Shown here: positions 12,521 through 22,560 of the stretch, in pieces
How positions within the stretch are numbered: position 1 is the stretch's first letter
Layout of the letters: every line of letters begins with the position of its first letter
Assembly: GCA_037127315.1 (NCBI GenBank)
Contig: JBBBDQ010001270.1
Location: 1,972,501-2,036,500, forward strand
DNA from: Ascarosepion bandense
Lineage: Eukaryota; Mollusca; Cephalopoda; Sepiida; Sepiidae
Direction of reading: 5' to 3'
DNA: 64,000 nucleotides
Translations under genes and position numbers: made by a program
Notes under the pieces: generated by a model
What the model saw: the letters and a program-made list of their open reading frames with translations, nothing else
Database searches by the model: none
What the model was told of the DNA's origin: nothing

Positions 12521-12835
12521 TGAATGTGTTATCAGCATAACTATATTACAGAAAGTTCCGGAGATTTACGAAATGGATTAATAACCGACATATCTAATTT
12601 TATTTGTTTAGATATTATATTTAATAGATACTCGTATTTGAGTAGAGTCTCTACTTTTAATTAAACAGTATACACTGATTGAGCACTCTGAAAAAATGGT
12701 TGACTTTGAAAAACAATAGCTACTCTGGCATGTACGCATCGCTCATTCAGTAATGGATTAGAGCACTCTGGCTATTGGGCGAGTATAATGACAATATACA
12801 CGCTAAAAAGTCTGCCCTCTTCAACCGAACGCCCA

Positions 12836-12886
12836 TAGCCCAGAGGTAGAATCGCCGACTGACGCCAATTCGGTCGGGTTTCAATC
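12836..12886 (+). promoter_or_regulatory. tRNA-like internal Pol III promoter of the hammerhead element
   Basis: TAGCCCAGAGG at 12836-12846 fits the tRNA A-box pattern TRGYNNARNGG at every position. GGTTTCAATC at 12877-12886 is a one- or two-mismatch B box. The spacing of about 30 bp is normal for Pol III. The second copy keeps both (TAGCTGAGGGG at 44820; GTTTCAATCCC at 44859). Confidence 0.65.
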
Positions 12887-12906
12887 TTGGGTTAAAAGCA
12901 ATTCGG

Positions 12907-12963
12907 AGTCTAATCGTACTGATGAACTGTGATACAGCGAAACACATCTGTCTGCGGATGACT
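12907..12963 (+). ncRNA. hammerhead ribozyme, type I fold
   Basis: All parts of a hammerhead are present. The core box CTGATGA is at 12919-12925 and the second core box GAAA at 12939-12942. Stem II is CTGT/ACAG (12927-12930 with 12934-12937, loop GAT), closed by an A-C mismatch at 10.1/11.1. Stem III is ACA/TGT (12942-12944 with 12949-12951, four-base loop). The cleavage triplet GTC ends at C12952. Stem I pairs 12914-12918 with 12953-12957 (five pairs, two of them G-U), then has a 3x2 internal loop, then pairs AGTC (12907-12910) with GACT (12960-12963). The predicted cut is after 12952. Open stem I with closed stems II and III makes it type I, the class known in animal Sm-alpha, Penelope and retrozyme elements. 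Activity is not shown, and the A-C pair may weaken it. Confidence 0.82.
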
Positions 12964-12985
12964 ATATATATATATATATATATAT
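12964..12985. repeat. (TA)n microsatellite
   Basis: A pure ta run directly following the hammerhead element and directly preceding a MITE end. Confidence 0.9.
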
Positions 12986-13372
12986 ACTACCGGCCATAAT
13001 TATTAGGCCACCCCAATTTTTAAAAAATGATGTATTTCATAATATTTTTAGTATTTATTGCCAAGTGGATAATTCTAAATGAAATTAGAATGGTTTTTTT
13101 GTTATTATAACTTTGCAAAATTTTACAAGGCAGCCAGGAAGACTTTGCTTCGGCCAGCCAATAATAAGAAGAGACTATCATGGGGAAGAGAGCCCAAAAA
13201 CTGGACACCAGAACAGCTCGTTTGATGCATCTGTTAATGTACAGTATTAACAAAAGAACAATCCCATGTTCATTTAGAATTATCCACTTGGCAATGAATA
13301 CTAAAATTAGTATGAAATACATCATTTCTTTTAAAAAAAAAACTTTACCGGCCTGAATTTTTTGGTGGATTT
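12986..13372. mobile_element. Tc1/mariner-type MITE with long inverted arms
   Basis: The left arm (12986-13085; taccggccataattattagg, then tgatgtatttcata and attgccaagtggataattct) is the inverted complement of the right interior (13270-13330). The family is best seen at 41550-41942. Here the right tip is not the expected one: 13346-13372 reads like another left-type tip (taccggcctgaatttttt), so the end was rearranged. Confidence 0.75.
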
Positions 13373-13387
13373 TGTTAGAAAAATATG

Positions 13388-13480
13388 TGCCCTTCGGCAA
13401 GATTCGAAACTGCGACCCCTAACAACATAGTGGAAGCTATCAGTTGGTCTGACCGCTCGACCACGAATGATTTCACAGTC
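13388..13480 (-). mobile_element. tRNA-derived SINE head (family B)
   Basis: On the minus strand it reads gtggtcgagcggtcagacc (A box TGGTCGAGCGG) and, about 35 bp on, gtttcgaatcttgcc (B box-like). It looks like a tRNA-Leu/Ser-type head. It lacks tRNA cloverleaf completeness as far as can be judged by eye, so a SINE is preferred to a tRNA gene. Confidence 0.55.
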
Positions 13481-13744
13481 TTAACGAAGTCAAATCAAGC
13501 TTTATGAAAACAAATTTCCGATTTCTTGTATATATCCATCTCTTTTCTTAAAGCGTATCTTAATTGAAACAAATGTAAACAGACAATTTTACGGAAACTT
13601 CCGGAGATTTATTAAACGGATTAAAACCCAACATAGCTTAATTTGTTTCAAGATGAAGGATTTATGGTTCTCTCGGAATCGGATCGCTGTATAGAGTGAA
13701 TAGACCTAGTGAGAGCAAACATTCATGTCTTACACCCCTTTCTA

Positions 13745-13925
13745 TTTATGTATATATGCTGAACACATTTTCTGCCCGTATGCAGGTGGTTTGCTGTCAG
13801 TATAGGGTCTTGATTATTTTAATGTTTTTTCACTAATATGTCAAGGTTGCTAAGAAGTTCTAACAAGTCTCTGTGGCGTACTTTGTCAAACGACTTTCTG
13901 CAATTGTATATCTGTTTATCATAAC
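13745..13925 (-). mobile_element. RTE-like LINE fragment, RT palm region
   Basis: Minus-strand translation reads SFDKVRHRDLLELLSNLDI, a recognisable stretch of the RT domain that begins with the conserved AFDKVRH-like motif. It faces the similar plus-strand piece at 14030-14220. Confidence 0.7.
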
Positions 13926-14029
13926 ATTCTGAGCATGAATGTTCCGTTGCTCGTTCCAGTGTCTTTGGCGAACCCGCCCTATTCTTATGCGATATTTATG
14001 CTTAGGATGCTATCAGTAAGGGCGATACA

Positions 14030-14220
14030 AATAAAAAAAGAAAGTTTAACTGTGTTTTGGAGACTATGCCAAGGCGTTCAACAAGGTACGCCACAAGGGA
14101 TGCTCATCAACTTTGACATATTTGACAAAGATATTAGAGTAACCAAGAAGCTCTATTGGCAGTCATCGTATTCAGCAGATATATAAGGATAGAAAGGAAC
14201 CAAAGACAAGGATGTGTTGG
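14030..14220 (+). mobile_element. RTE-like LINE fragment, RT palm region
   Basis: Reads DYAKAFNKVRH, then IFDKDIRVTKKLYWQS, i.e. the same RT segment as 13745-13925 but on the opposite strand. Flanked by unrecognised AT-rich sequence. Confidence 0.72.
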
Positions 14221-14680
14221 ACACCACAAAGACGCTCACAAATAGTTTCAAAAGATTAACAGAATATTTTAGTTTTTTAGAATTTTTTCATGTGTAGTGC
14301 AAAGTCACGAGATATTAAAATGAAGGGAATTCAACCGTTTTCTTTAAACTTTTATTATGTATGTTAGTCTATTTTAGAATAATTTTCATAAGTAAAGGTG
14401 AGATTGGGAAAAATCCGGGGCGCAAATTGATATTTTGGTAATACTGGATGGAGGCACTTTCGGGAACTTTTCTTCTGAATAAATTATTTACTCTTTTTAT
14501 TAGTGTGACATTTTTAAAATCGAAATTGTGATTGAATTTATTTCTGTGAATCACTAATGCATTTGTTTGATTATTATTAGTGATGTCTCTTTTGTGTTCA
14601 TATATATGTTTTTTTTAGATTTCTACTTGTTTCTCCAATGTACATGGAGGAACAATCTAGGCAATTTATTACAAGGAAGT
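14221..14680. other. no recognised feature
   Basis: AT-rich spacer between LINE pieces. The 61-residue minus-strand frame here has no recognisable motif. Confidence 0.45.
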
Positions 14681-14684
14681 GTCT

Positions 14685-15183
14685 TTTCAACTTGTACAGT
14701 GAGACTATTCTGATTACCCTAGAAGTTATGTCAGGATTCGTCATTGGCGATCACAATCGGAACAACATAAGATACGCAGATGATAAGAAAACTACAAGAT
14801 CTCCTTAAAAAGATAAATGAAGAAAGTAGAAAGAATGGACTGCATATAAACTATAAGAAAACCGAATGTATAGTCATCAGCAAACGGAGGAGCCCAAAAT
14901 GCCAATTACAGGTTGGGAATAATAAAATTAAGCAAGTATAAAAATTTACTTACTTGGGAAGTGTTCTAACGGAAAACAGAAAGTGCGCCACTGAGATCTG
15001 AAGGCGAATTTGAATGGCCAAGAACGCATTCCAGAAGCTGAGTAGAGTATTAAGAGACAGGAAAATTTTACTAGAAACAAAGAAAAGAGTTCTGGATTGC
15101 TATGTGATGTCTCTATGGCAGTGAATGCTGGACAATATCATCAAAGAGGAAGGAAAAACTTGAAGCAACTGAAATGTAGTTCT
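14685..15183 (+). mobile_element. RTE-like LINE fragment with YADD motif
   Basis: Begins LFNLYSETIL and includes NNIRYADD, the RT catalytic motif, followed by an internal deletion and frameshifts, then QVGNNKIKQV and the AFQKLSRVLRDRK region. It ends at the junction with the recurrent linker (15184). Confidence 0.82.
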
Positions 15184-15297
15184 ATAGAAGCATACTGGAT
15201 ATAAAGTGGGGGATCAATTCCATATTACAATCAATATATAAACTGACCCCTCACTTTGTGACCAAAGGAGTTTCTATACATTTATATTCCTGAGATC
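15184..15297 (+). repeat. recurrent ~115-bp linker inside rearranged LINE copies (copy 1)
   Basis: Runs from ggatataaagtgggggatca to ctgagatccaaaatcttaag. It joins the WFYRS region of one LINE piece to the AFQKLS region of the next. Further copies lie at 16037-16160, 18716-18832 (minus) and, diverged, 7310-7415 and 7585-7690. Confidence 0.85.
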
Positions 15298-15428
15298 CAA
15301 AATCTTAAGAATGCATTCCAGAAACTGAGTAGAGTATTAAGAAACAGGACAATTTCGCTAGAAACAAAGAAGAGAGTACTGGATTGCTATGTGATGTCAG
15401 TTCTTCCATATGGAAGTGAATGCTGTAG
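15298..15428 (+). mobile_element. RTE-like LINE fragment following the linker
   Basis: Encodes the NAFQKLSRVLRNRTISLETK to YGSEC region again, so it duplicates coding sequence already present upstream of the linker. Confidence 0.75.
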
Positions 15429-15429
15429 A

Positions 15430-15722
15430 ATATTGTTGGTTGGTTAGTTGTTTTGTCTTTATGGCATATCAACCTCGGCGGGTCATTTGTTGCCAACTAA
15501 ATTTTATTTATTTATTGCTGGTAATACCTTTTTCTTTCAACAATTTATTGTTGTTTTTTATATAAGTTTTGTGTCTAGTAATACATTTTCTTTTCTAGTA
15601 TCAAGATTCATTGGGATTTGTTTTTAAGGACTGGGTCCCCAAGTACTACCCTGTTATTTAACCCATAACTGCAGGGAAGGGACGGATTAATACCTTTCCT
15701 AAGGGTACCAGTGCTTAAGTGA
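15430..15722. repeat. mixed repeat debris with SINE A fragment
   Basis: 15440-15600 resembles the flank and seed of the 31-bp satellite (catatcaacctc, ttgctggtaatac). 15628-15722 is a minus-strand SINE A piece (ttatttaacccataactg, agggacggattaatac). Confidence 0.6.
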
Positions 15723-15881
15723 ATGCAGGGTATAAGAAAAGATTAATTTTAAACAAAATGACCTAAACATATGGAAAAAAGAAGGCCTCACTGAGAAGAA
15801 TACGGATGATATCTGAGTCAAGTGACAGGTATATTTAAAGCAATTCACTTTGACGTCATTTTATTATATTTAATAACAGAA

Positions 15882-16398
15882 CATGAGTAGAGTATTAAGA
15901 AACAGGACAATTTCGCTAGAAACAAAGAAGAGGGTACTGGATTGCTATGTGATGTCAGTTCTTCAATATAGCAGTGAATGCTGGACAATATCATCAAAGA
16001 TGAATGAAAAACTTGAAGCAACTGAAATGTAGTTCTACAGAAGCACACAGGATATAAAGTGGGGGATCAATTCCATATTACAATCAATATATAAACTGAC
16101 CCCTCACTTTGCGACCACAGGAGTTTCTATACATTCATATTCCTGAGATCCAAAATCTTAAGAATGCATTCCAGAAACTGAGTAGAGTATTAAGAAACAG
16201 GACAATTTCGCTAGAAACAAAGAAGAGAGTACTGGATTGTTATGGGATGTCAGTTCTTCAATATGGCAGTGAATCCGGGACAATATCATCAAAGACGAAG
16301 GAAAAAACTTGAAGCAACTGAAATGTGGTTCTACAGAAGGATGCTGCGAATATCATTGATCGAGCATGTGAGCAATGATGAGGTTTTAGAAAGGATTC
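15882..16398 (+). mobile_element. RTE-like LINE, linker-containing rearranged copy
   Basis: LINE segment 15882-16036, linker 16037-16160, LINE segment 16161-16398. Both LINE segments cover the same RNRTISLETK...YGSE region, showing an internal duplication bridged by the linker. The second continues through the TEMWFYRRMLRISLIEHVSN region. Frames are broken. Confidence 0.82.
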
Positions 16399-16600
16399 TA
16401 ATTTTTATCCTATCTCTGGTCTGATTCTGCTGCGCGTTCTGTCCATCAAAATTCGGATGATGAATTTTCTTATATTACTCATTAGGTTGATTGTTCTGTG
16501 TAACTCACATTCGGTTGCCCCTGCTTTCTTGGGCGGGGCTATCAATATCGATCGTCTTAGGTCTTCCGGTATATCACTAACTCTTGAAGATTTCATTTAT
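16399..16600 (-). mobile_element. RTE-like LINE fragment, N-terminal RT region
   Basis: Reads IPEDLRRSILIAPPKKAGA, then ATECELHRTINLMSNIRKF, then RARSRIRPE-like residues on the minus strand. These are motifs that precede the catalytic palm in RTE-type reverse transcriptases. It lies tail to tail with the plus-strand copy ending at 16398. Confidence 0.8.
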
Positions 16601-16639
16601 TATTTTTCTAATCGTGTCTCATTTTTTGTATTCCAAATT

Positions 16640-17095
16640 CAGTTGAATTCGTCGAATTCACATAATCGCAGATACCCTTCATCTAGGGGTTAAATAGCAG
16701 GACAGATTGAGTTTCATAGCCTTGGTTGGCAACCAGTTTACCGCACAAAAAATGACAAACTACTGCATGAAAACCTTCTGCCCAATCGCTCAGTTGGATG
16801 TGCGTTGTGGTGCCGTGGATATCGGCTCGGAAAGAGAAATAGGAGAGCCGAGTTCAAATTCCAGTTGAATACATTGCATTCACTTACGCGCAAGGTATTA
16901 TTCCGTCTCTTCCTTCCAGTTATGGGTAAAATTACAGGACAGATTGGGTTCTATAGCCTTGGCTGGCAACCAGTCTATCGCAGAAAGCAATGCCAACCTA
17001 CTGCGGGATAATCTTCTGCCCAGTCAGTCATGTCTCTTTCAAGACATGATCGCCCAAGCGTGTTTCACGTATGGCACTTAACTGACTGACTGACA
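16640..17095 (+). mobile_element. SINE family A: partial copy plus full-length copy in tandem
   Basis: 16640-16790 is the 3' two-thirds of the SINE. A full copy follows (16797-17095) with A box TGGTGCCGTGG (16808-16818), a B-like box around 16850, the central ggttctatagccttggctgg segment, the tail hairpin (tcatgtctc/aagacatga) and the terminal actgactgactgac. Confidence 0.88.
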
Positions 17096-17283
17096 TGCAT
17101 TAACAAAACAAATCAACTTATATCATCACTTAAAAGTAAAATAAAACTTATCCTTGGTTATGGAGAATAAAATTCATCCTTGATTAAGATTAACATTCAA
17201 ACAATTTTTATATAATTTATGTTCTGAGAAAAAAATTATAAGATCACATGAAAAATTATGTAAAAACTAAAACCACAGTACTT

Positions 17284-17487
17284 TTATGTTAATTTTAACA
17301 AAACATGCATAATTCCTGTATGTTTTGATCTGATAGATCCAGTTTGTTCCTTTGCTTTCGTGACATGACTGGCAGTTGAAAGACTAACACCAACAATATC
17401 CGCGATCTCTCTGTTAGGCTTGCCAGTGTGTTCATGCAGCGTTACAATTTTCGTACTTTTCCTTAGAGTAACGTCCATTGCAGACAA
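17284..17487 (-). pseudogene. Tc1/mariner transposase fragment (N-terminal HTH)
   Basis: The 67-residue frame reads LRKSTKIVTLHEHTGKPNRE then IADIVGVSLSTASHV, a helix-turn-helix of the type that starts Tc1 transposases and binds the element's inverted repeats. It runs from residue 10 to about 45. No DDE catalytic domain follows, so this is an orphaned N-terminal remnant. It could derive from the autonomous relative of the MITEs at 12986 and 41550; this is inference. Confidence 0.75.
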
Positions 17488-17541
17488 TGGCTATAAGACA
17501 ACTAATCGACTCTTGAGACAATAGTGTCTGGGCGTGATAAA

Positions 17542-17608
17542 ATGTGTGTGTGTGTGCGTGTGTGTGTATGTTTTCGCGCGCGCGCAAGCGTGTGTGTGTG
17601 TGTGTAAC
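17542..17608. repeat. (TG)n with alternating CG core
   Basis: Alternating purine-pyrimidine: tgtgtgtgtg arms around cgcgcgcgcgc. Such DNA can adopt Z form. Confidence 0.85.
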
Positions 17609-18189
17609 TGATTATCTTGATAAAACTATCATCTTTCTATAGAAATTAGTTCTCGGAAATTCCTGACCGTTTTTTTTTTTCGATTTTATTTTAATTTCGT
17701 CATTAGATAGCACAAAATAGTCCGAACGTAAATAACTTATTTAAATAGTCATTTATAGTATAAAATATCAATTTGAAAAATGTAAATTTTTCATATGACC
17801 AATTTAAATACCTATCCGTCTATTCCTCAAGGAATACCAACAATTATTTTAAATTCAATAATTTAAATTATTTTAAAACGCATAACGTATATGCTTCGAA
17901 TACTTCTTTGTTTGCCTGTTGAATAAATAAATATTCCGAAATAAGATAGTAAACATTTTAATTGAATTGTGAAAAATTGTTATTTGAAATTTTATAAGAC
18001 AAGTCTGGTTGTGAGCGAATAAATCTCAGGCATGCTGAAAAAAATGAATAATCGTTGATCAAGAATTAAGTAAAACATCACAAGCAGAACAGGCATACAG
18101 AGTACAATGATGGGACCTAATTGCTAATCTAGTACTGAGCTTAAATTTGGAAAGTGGATGCGCTAAAGCTCAAAGCCCATCAGAACAAT
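17609..18189. other. no recognised feature
   Basis: About 580 bp of AT-rich sequence with no gene, RNA or repeat that I recognise. Confidence 0.5.
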
Positions 18190-19262
18190 TCTTCTTCTAT
18201 GTGCCTTGTCCTCTCAGGACGTAGGCGATCATGGCTATCCACGTCTCTCTATCCCTGGTGGCTCTCAACACGCTTTACCATGTTACATCGCGCAACCCCC
18301 GTTCTGCCATCCACCTGCACAGCCAGTCAAGTACGTTACACGCTGTTATCCCATGTCTCTCCTTCCCTTTCTCTGGCCTGTTAGTATCAGGTTCACCAAT
18401 GATTTTCCTTATTGTCTGTCCCATGCACTTCAGCTGTCTCTTCCTGATGTTCAGTATTAATTCCTTTTCGTTTCCATTCTTCCTAAACCTCATCATTGCT
18501 CACATGCTCGATCCATGATATCCGCAGCATCCTTCTGTAGAACCACATTTCAGTTTCTTCAAGTTTTTCCTTCATCTTTGTTGATATTGTCCAACATTCA
18601 CTGCCATATTGAAGAACTGACATCACATAGCAATCCAGTAACCTCTTCTTTGTTTCTAGCGAAATTGTCCTGTTTCTTAATACTCTACTCTGCTTTGGAA
18701 TGCATTCTTAAGATTTTGGATCTCAGGAATATAAATGTATAGAAACACCTGTGGTCACAAAGTGAGGGGTCAGTTTATGTATTGATTGTAATATGGAATT
18801 GATCCCCCCACTTTATATCCAGTATGCTTCTGTAGAACCACATTTCAGTTTCTGCAAGTTTTTCCTTCATCTTTGTTGATATTGTCCAGCATTCACTGCC
18901 ATATTGAAGAACTGACATCACATAGCAATCCAGTTCTCTCTTCTTTGTTTTTAGTGGAATTTTCCTATCTTTTAATACTCTACTTAGCTTCTGAAATGTG
19001 TCCTTCGCCATGCCAATTCGCCTTCGGATTTCCGTGTCGCAGCTTCCGTCTTCTGTTAGAACACTTTCCAGGTATTATTTAAATTTTTGTACCTGCTTGA
19101 TTTGAGTATCCCCCATCTGTATTTGGTATTTTGGGCTGTTTTTTTTTCTGATGATAATGCATTTGGTTTTCTTGCAGTTTATTTGTAGTCCTTTATTGTT
19201 ACTCTCTTCAGCTACCTTCTGTAGGAGGTCTTGTAGTTTCAGCACCGTATCATCCGCGCCTC
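18190..19262 (-). mobile_element. RTE-like LINE, linker-containing rearranged copy, with 3' end
   Basis: Starts at the 3' terminus (cttcttctatgtgcc) and extends back through the RT C-terminal region. The linker (18716-18832) interrupts it and the region around AFQKLS...WFYRS is present on both sides, as at 15184 and 16037. At the far end it codes for the QVGD and KTKC-like residues and the D-RKLQDLL region. Many stops. Confidence 0.85.
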
Positions 19263-19399
19263 TTATGTTGTTTAAAGAAAACTATTTACAAAGATAAAAA
19301 AATAAAATAAAGTAAGTTGAGCTTACTTATAAATGAAGTTGACCTGCCAGGTTAGTACCGTTAAAATGACAGACGATACATTAAATTTAAAAAAAAATG

Positions 19400-20235
19400 T
19401 CGAGATATATAGCAGCAGCACCAAACCAGAGGTATACAATGAATGGCTAAGTGTAGATCTATAAACGTGTTAGATGGACTTTGAAGGGAAAAAACTATCC
19501 AACACGATACAGTGAATGAAATTTCCTAGCAGCAGACTTGGCAATTGATTCAATATACTCATTCCATTTCATGTCAGTGGAAAACGTGATACCACGAAGG
19601 TGCAATAATTAATTCTTCTGGGCGTAAGCATCATGTTAATAAGAGGCAAGATAACTAAAAGAGAGCCGTTTCGACAAGCAGTATTCAGTGCATGGGCAGA
19701 TGTTAGACAGGTAAATGTGCATGATGGATTCAGAAGAGAGAAACTTCCTGGCTCGATACAAAGACACGCCGCTTTTCACCCCAAGCAAGGCTGTACCCCC
19801 ATTGATGCACAGCAGGCTACATAAGAGTAAAAGTTTAGACAGGAGCAGAGTGAAGAGAAAGTCGAACCAGTTACAGGGGGTGTCAGAGAAAGGGCAAGAG
19901 AAGGATGGGAACACAGGTATAAAAACAGTTGCGAAGGTAGTGAGAAAGAAAAAGAACAAGATTTACGAAGTGATGTAGAAAGGGCTAGAATTAAGTAGAT
20001 AAGAGATGGGAACTGACTTTGCATTTAAATTCCTGGAGGTTGTAGCCGTCTGGAAAGCAAGTATATAGAAATGAGTTTCACAGGCCGGAAGCGAGTGAAA
20101 AGAAGTTTATGAAGTAGAATTGTCGACTGCATTTGTTTGATTTAACTGTAAAGGGGTAGGACCTTGTTGCCAGTCTGGTTGGGACTTAATTCTTGTGGTG
20201 TGGGCACCAGTGACTTCTCCTATTCATTGTCTACA
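19400..20235 (-). mobile_element. LINE2 (Jockey/CR1-like) RT C-terminal fragment
   Basis: Minus-strand reading matches the family seen cleanly at 51035-51475. The part near 20040-20235 corresponds to the FFSRxSRLWNSLP and FTRATRLATG region; 19430-19620 corresponds to the RT thumb region. Frames are disrupted. Confidence 0.72.
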
Positions 20236-20404
20236 TACCCAGGACAATGAATGAGAGAACGTCCTACTCCTGTTTTCTTTAAGCCATCTGGTCTGGTGTT
20301 CCTGCTATTTATCTTAAGATTCTTTTTTTTATATATATATTATAAAAAAAAAATTAAAACAATTGACCTCATAGTCTCTAATAACCCCACAGCCACACAA
20401 TTAA

Positions 20405-20660
20405 ATCCTCTACAGAAATCAGAATTCGTTGCATTCACTTACGCACAAATATCCTTGGGAAAGTTATTCATCAGTCACTTCTCTCAAGTTATGGGTTAAA
20501 TAATAAAATTGGGTCTATAGACTTGGCTGGCAACCAATCTACTGTAGAAAGCAATGGCAACCTACTGTGGTATAATATTTAGACCAGTCAGTCATGTCTC
20601 TTTTGAGACAGGATCGCACAAAGCGTGTATCACGTATAGCACTTGACTAACTGACAGAAA
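20405..20660 (+). mobile_element. SINE family A, 5' truncated
   Basis: Begins at the attcgttgcattcacttacg segment, has the central gttatgggttaaata and ggctggcaaccaatcta blocks, the tail hairpin (tcatgtctcttttgagaca) and the cacttgactaactgaca end. Confidence 0.85.
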
Positions 20661-20869
20661 ACCAATTTAGTGTATCAATTTTTCTGTCTATTCAGTGATT
20701 GAATCCCTGATACTAATAATAAACCCAACACATATATTGGTTTTACTAGAACTACCCACTCCCGTTGACTTACCTGCAACCTTTCTGATCATAGTTTAAT
20801 TAAACATTTCTTAGAAAATCATAGCCAGGTAGGTAATATTAGACAAATTTTAGTCTAATACTTTTAGTC

Positions 20870-21141
20870 ATAGAACAGCATTCGAAATTTACTTTTCGGT
20901 GACTGTTATCTTTGCAAAGCAATATTTTATGTCAACCTCTCTGAAGATGGCTCATGTGAGCCGAAAGCTTGGAAGCAGCATAATAAAAATATCCAAATTT
21001 TGAACAATTTTTGTCTTTATTTTCATCTGAAATTACAGCCAAAATGCGATGTTTAGAATGGCTCTTGATTAAACTTAATAGACGTTCATTGTCTGTTATA
21101 TTTAACAATGTGTGTTTAGAAAATTATCTGCTTCCTCGATA

Positions 21142-21150
<9 letters not shown>
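20870..21150 (+). mobile_element. Penelope-like element (PLE) terminal repeat, subfamily 1
   Basis: Holds the conserved hairpin CTGAAGA-GGCTCATGTGAGCC-GAAA (20941-20966), followed by an open stretch LFSSEITAKMRCLEWLLIK to NYLLPRYT that resembles the start of the PLE ORF. It ends abruptly in (TA)n at 21147. The minus-strand relative at 43900-44300 has the same layout. Confidence 0.65.

Positions 21151-21190
<40 letters not shown>
21147..21190. repeat. (TA)n microsatellite
   Basis: A pure ta run directly after the PLE segment. Confidence 0.95.
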
Positions 21191-21195
<5 letters not shown>

Positions 21196-21829
21196 GATTG
21201 ATAAAAGTCAAAAGTTCGACAGTATTCTTCGAAAGCATTCTTAGTTGTACATGTAACTGTGGGATTGCCCATATACCAATTTTACCTTCACTTATTAATA
21301 GACCAATCCATTAACAACTTCAACTAATCAAGTCCTTCGTTTGATACACTGACCAATCGCATTGTTTAATACAATGCCCCCCACCAAAACGACTCTAACG
21401 AACACGAAGATTGGACCAACTATATAATCAGAATTTTGACTCTGATGAATCAGTTTCCAGTTGCCTCAGTGATCCAAGTCGAGATTCCCAATCCCCCCAG
21501 TTTGTTTTGGCCCCCTTTTATCTCGGCTGGTTCAGCCTTTTATTGTCCCATTCCATTAATTTTTTACCCCCCCCCTTCCCACTCCCCTAGCGAGTGTGCT
21601 TCTTGATTTCGCTGTTTGGCGGAATACAGCGGGCACTCTTTTTTCTGGGATGGACGGTTCTTACTAACATTGATTATTATTTTAGTTCAAAATTTGTTGT
21701 ACTTTCAGTTTATTTTGGGGTTCATTCCCCTCACATCATTTCATCTTTCATTAAATGTTTTATTATATTGTATATAAATACATTTTTATTGTCATGGGTT
21801 ATTTTCCCAACTTTTTAGGTGACCCTTGT
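21191..21829. other. no recognised gene
   Basis: Mixed sequence with a C-rich run near 21570 (cccccccccc). No frame with recognisable motifs. Confidence 0.45.
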
Positions 21830-22028
21830 TAGTTTGTGGCATTATGGTGTATGAAGGACTGGGAGTTGATGGATGGGTTCTTTTGGTGATTGAGCAAATT
21901 GTAACGAGTGAACGGGTCGTGATAGTGATTAGCTAGGTATAGGATAGTTAACTGAAGACCACCTTCTACCCCTTCCCTTTTTCGGCTTTGTGCCACAATT
22001 CGTGTATTTTTACATGAATAAATAGTGT
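21830..22028 (+). repeat. interspersed repeat R7 (copy 1)
   Basis: Related to 56205-56395 and, on the minus strand, to 32540-32700. Shared blocks include gtgattagctaggtatagga and a cttgtgccaaaatt-type end followed by aataaa. Unclassified; could be an LTR or SINE piece. Confidence 0.55.
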
Positions 22029-22560
22029 TTCCAGTTGCCTCAGGATTCCCTGTCGCTAAACGCCGTGGGCCGTTCCGAACTAACTCACCACCAGCTACGA
22101 GGCATAACCCGTTCGCCAAAACACATCTCGAATCGACAGGAGGTTGGTATATCGACGACTACTACAAGTAATCTTCTTACACTTGATAATTACTGTCAAC
22201 TACATTTCTACATTACTTACAGTCCAAGGAACACAAGTCTTTCTCGCAAAGTAAACACACACACCCGTTTCTGTCATTCATGGTTTTCATAAATTATCGC
22301 TACACAGAACATTTACTTTTACTCCACGAACTTTAATTCTGTTGGCCTGGCACAAACTATTGACTTTTCTTGCGATTATTTAATTTATTCCTTGCCATTG
22401 TTTCTTGCACATTTTTTATTGTTTTGTGGAATGTTTGAACACCTTCAAGCTTCGTATAAAAATTCCTTGGGATCCTTCAAAATATTTTGCCGTTCCACAA
22501 CAAAACTTTAGAAAAGTAGCGACGAGTATTTGATTGAAATTACGCGAAGAAAAAAAATCC
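22029..22560. other. no recognised feature
   Basis: No convincing frame. The segment gtttccagttgcctcag at 22027 also occurs at 21449, hinting at a dispersed repeat edge. Confidence 0.45.

Larger units (their letters stand above)
12660..12963 (+). mobile_element. tRNA-headed hammerhead retroelement (retrozyme/SINE-like)
   Basis: A roughly 300-bp unit similar along its length to 44610-44945 (shared caatagctactct, gcactctggctac and ctgccctct type stretches). It contains Pol III-like boxes (12836-12846 and 12877-12886), a complete hammerhead fold at its 3' end (12907-12963), and runs straight into (TA)n. A possible remnant of a second hammerhead core (CTGATTGAG, 12675) sits at its 5' end, 244 bp upstream, an arrangement also seen in the second copy. 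No protein is encoded, so mobility would depend on another element's reverse transcriptase. Confidence 0.7.
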
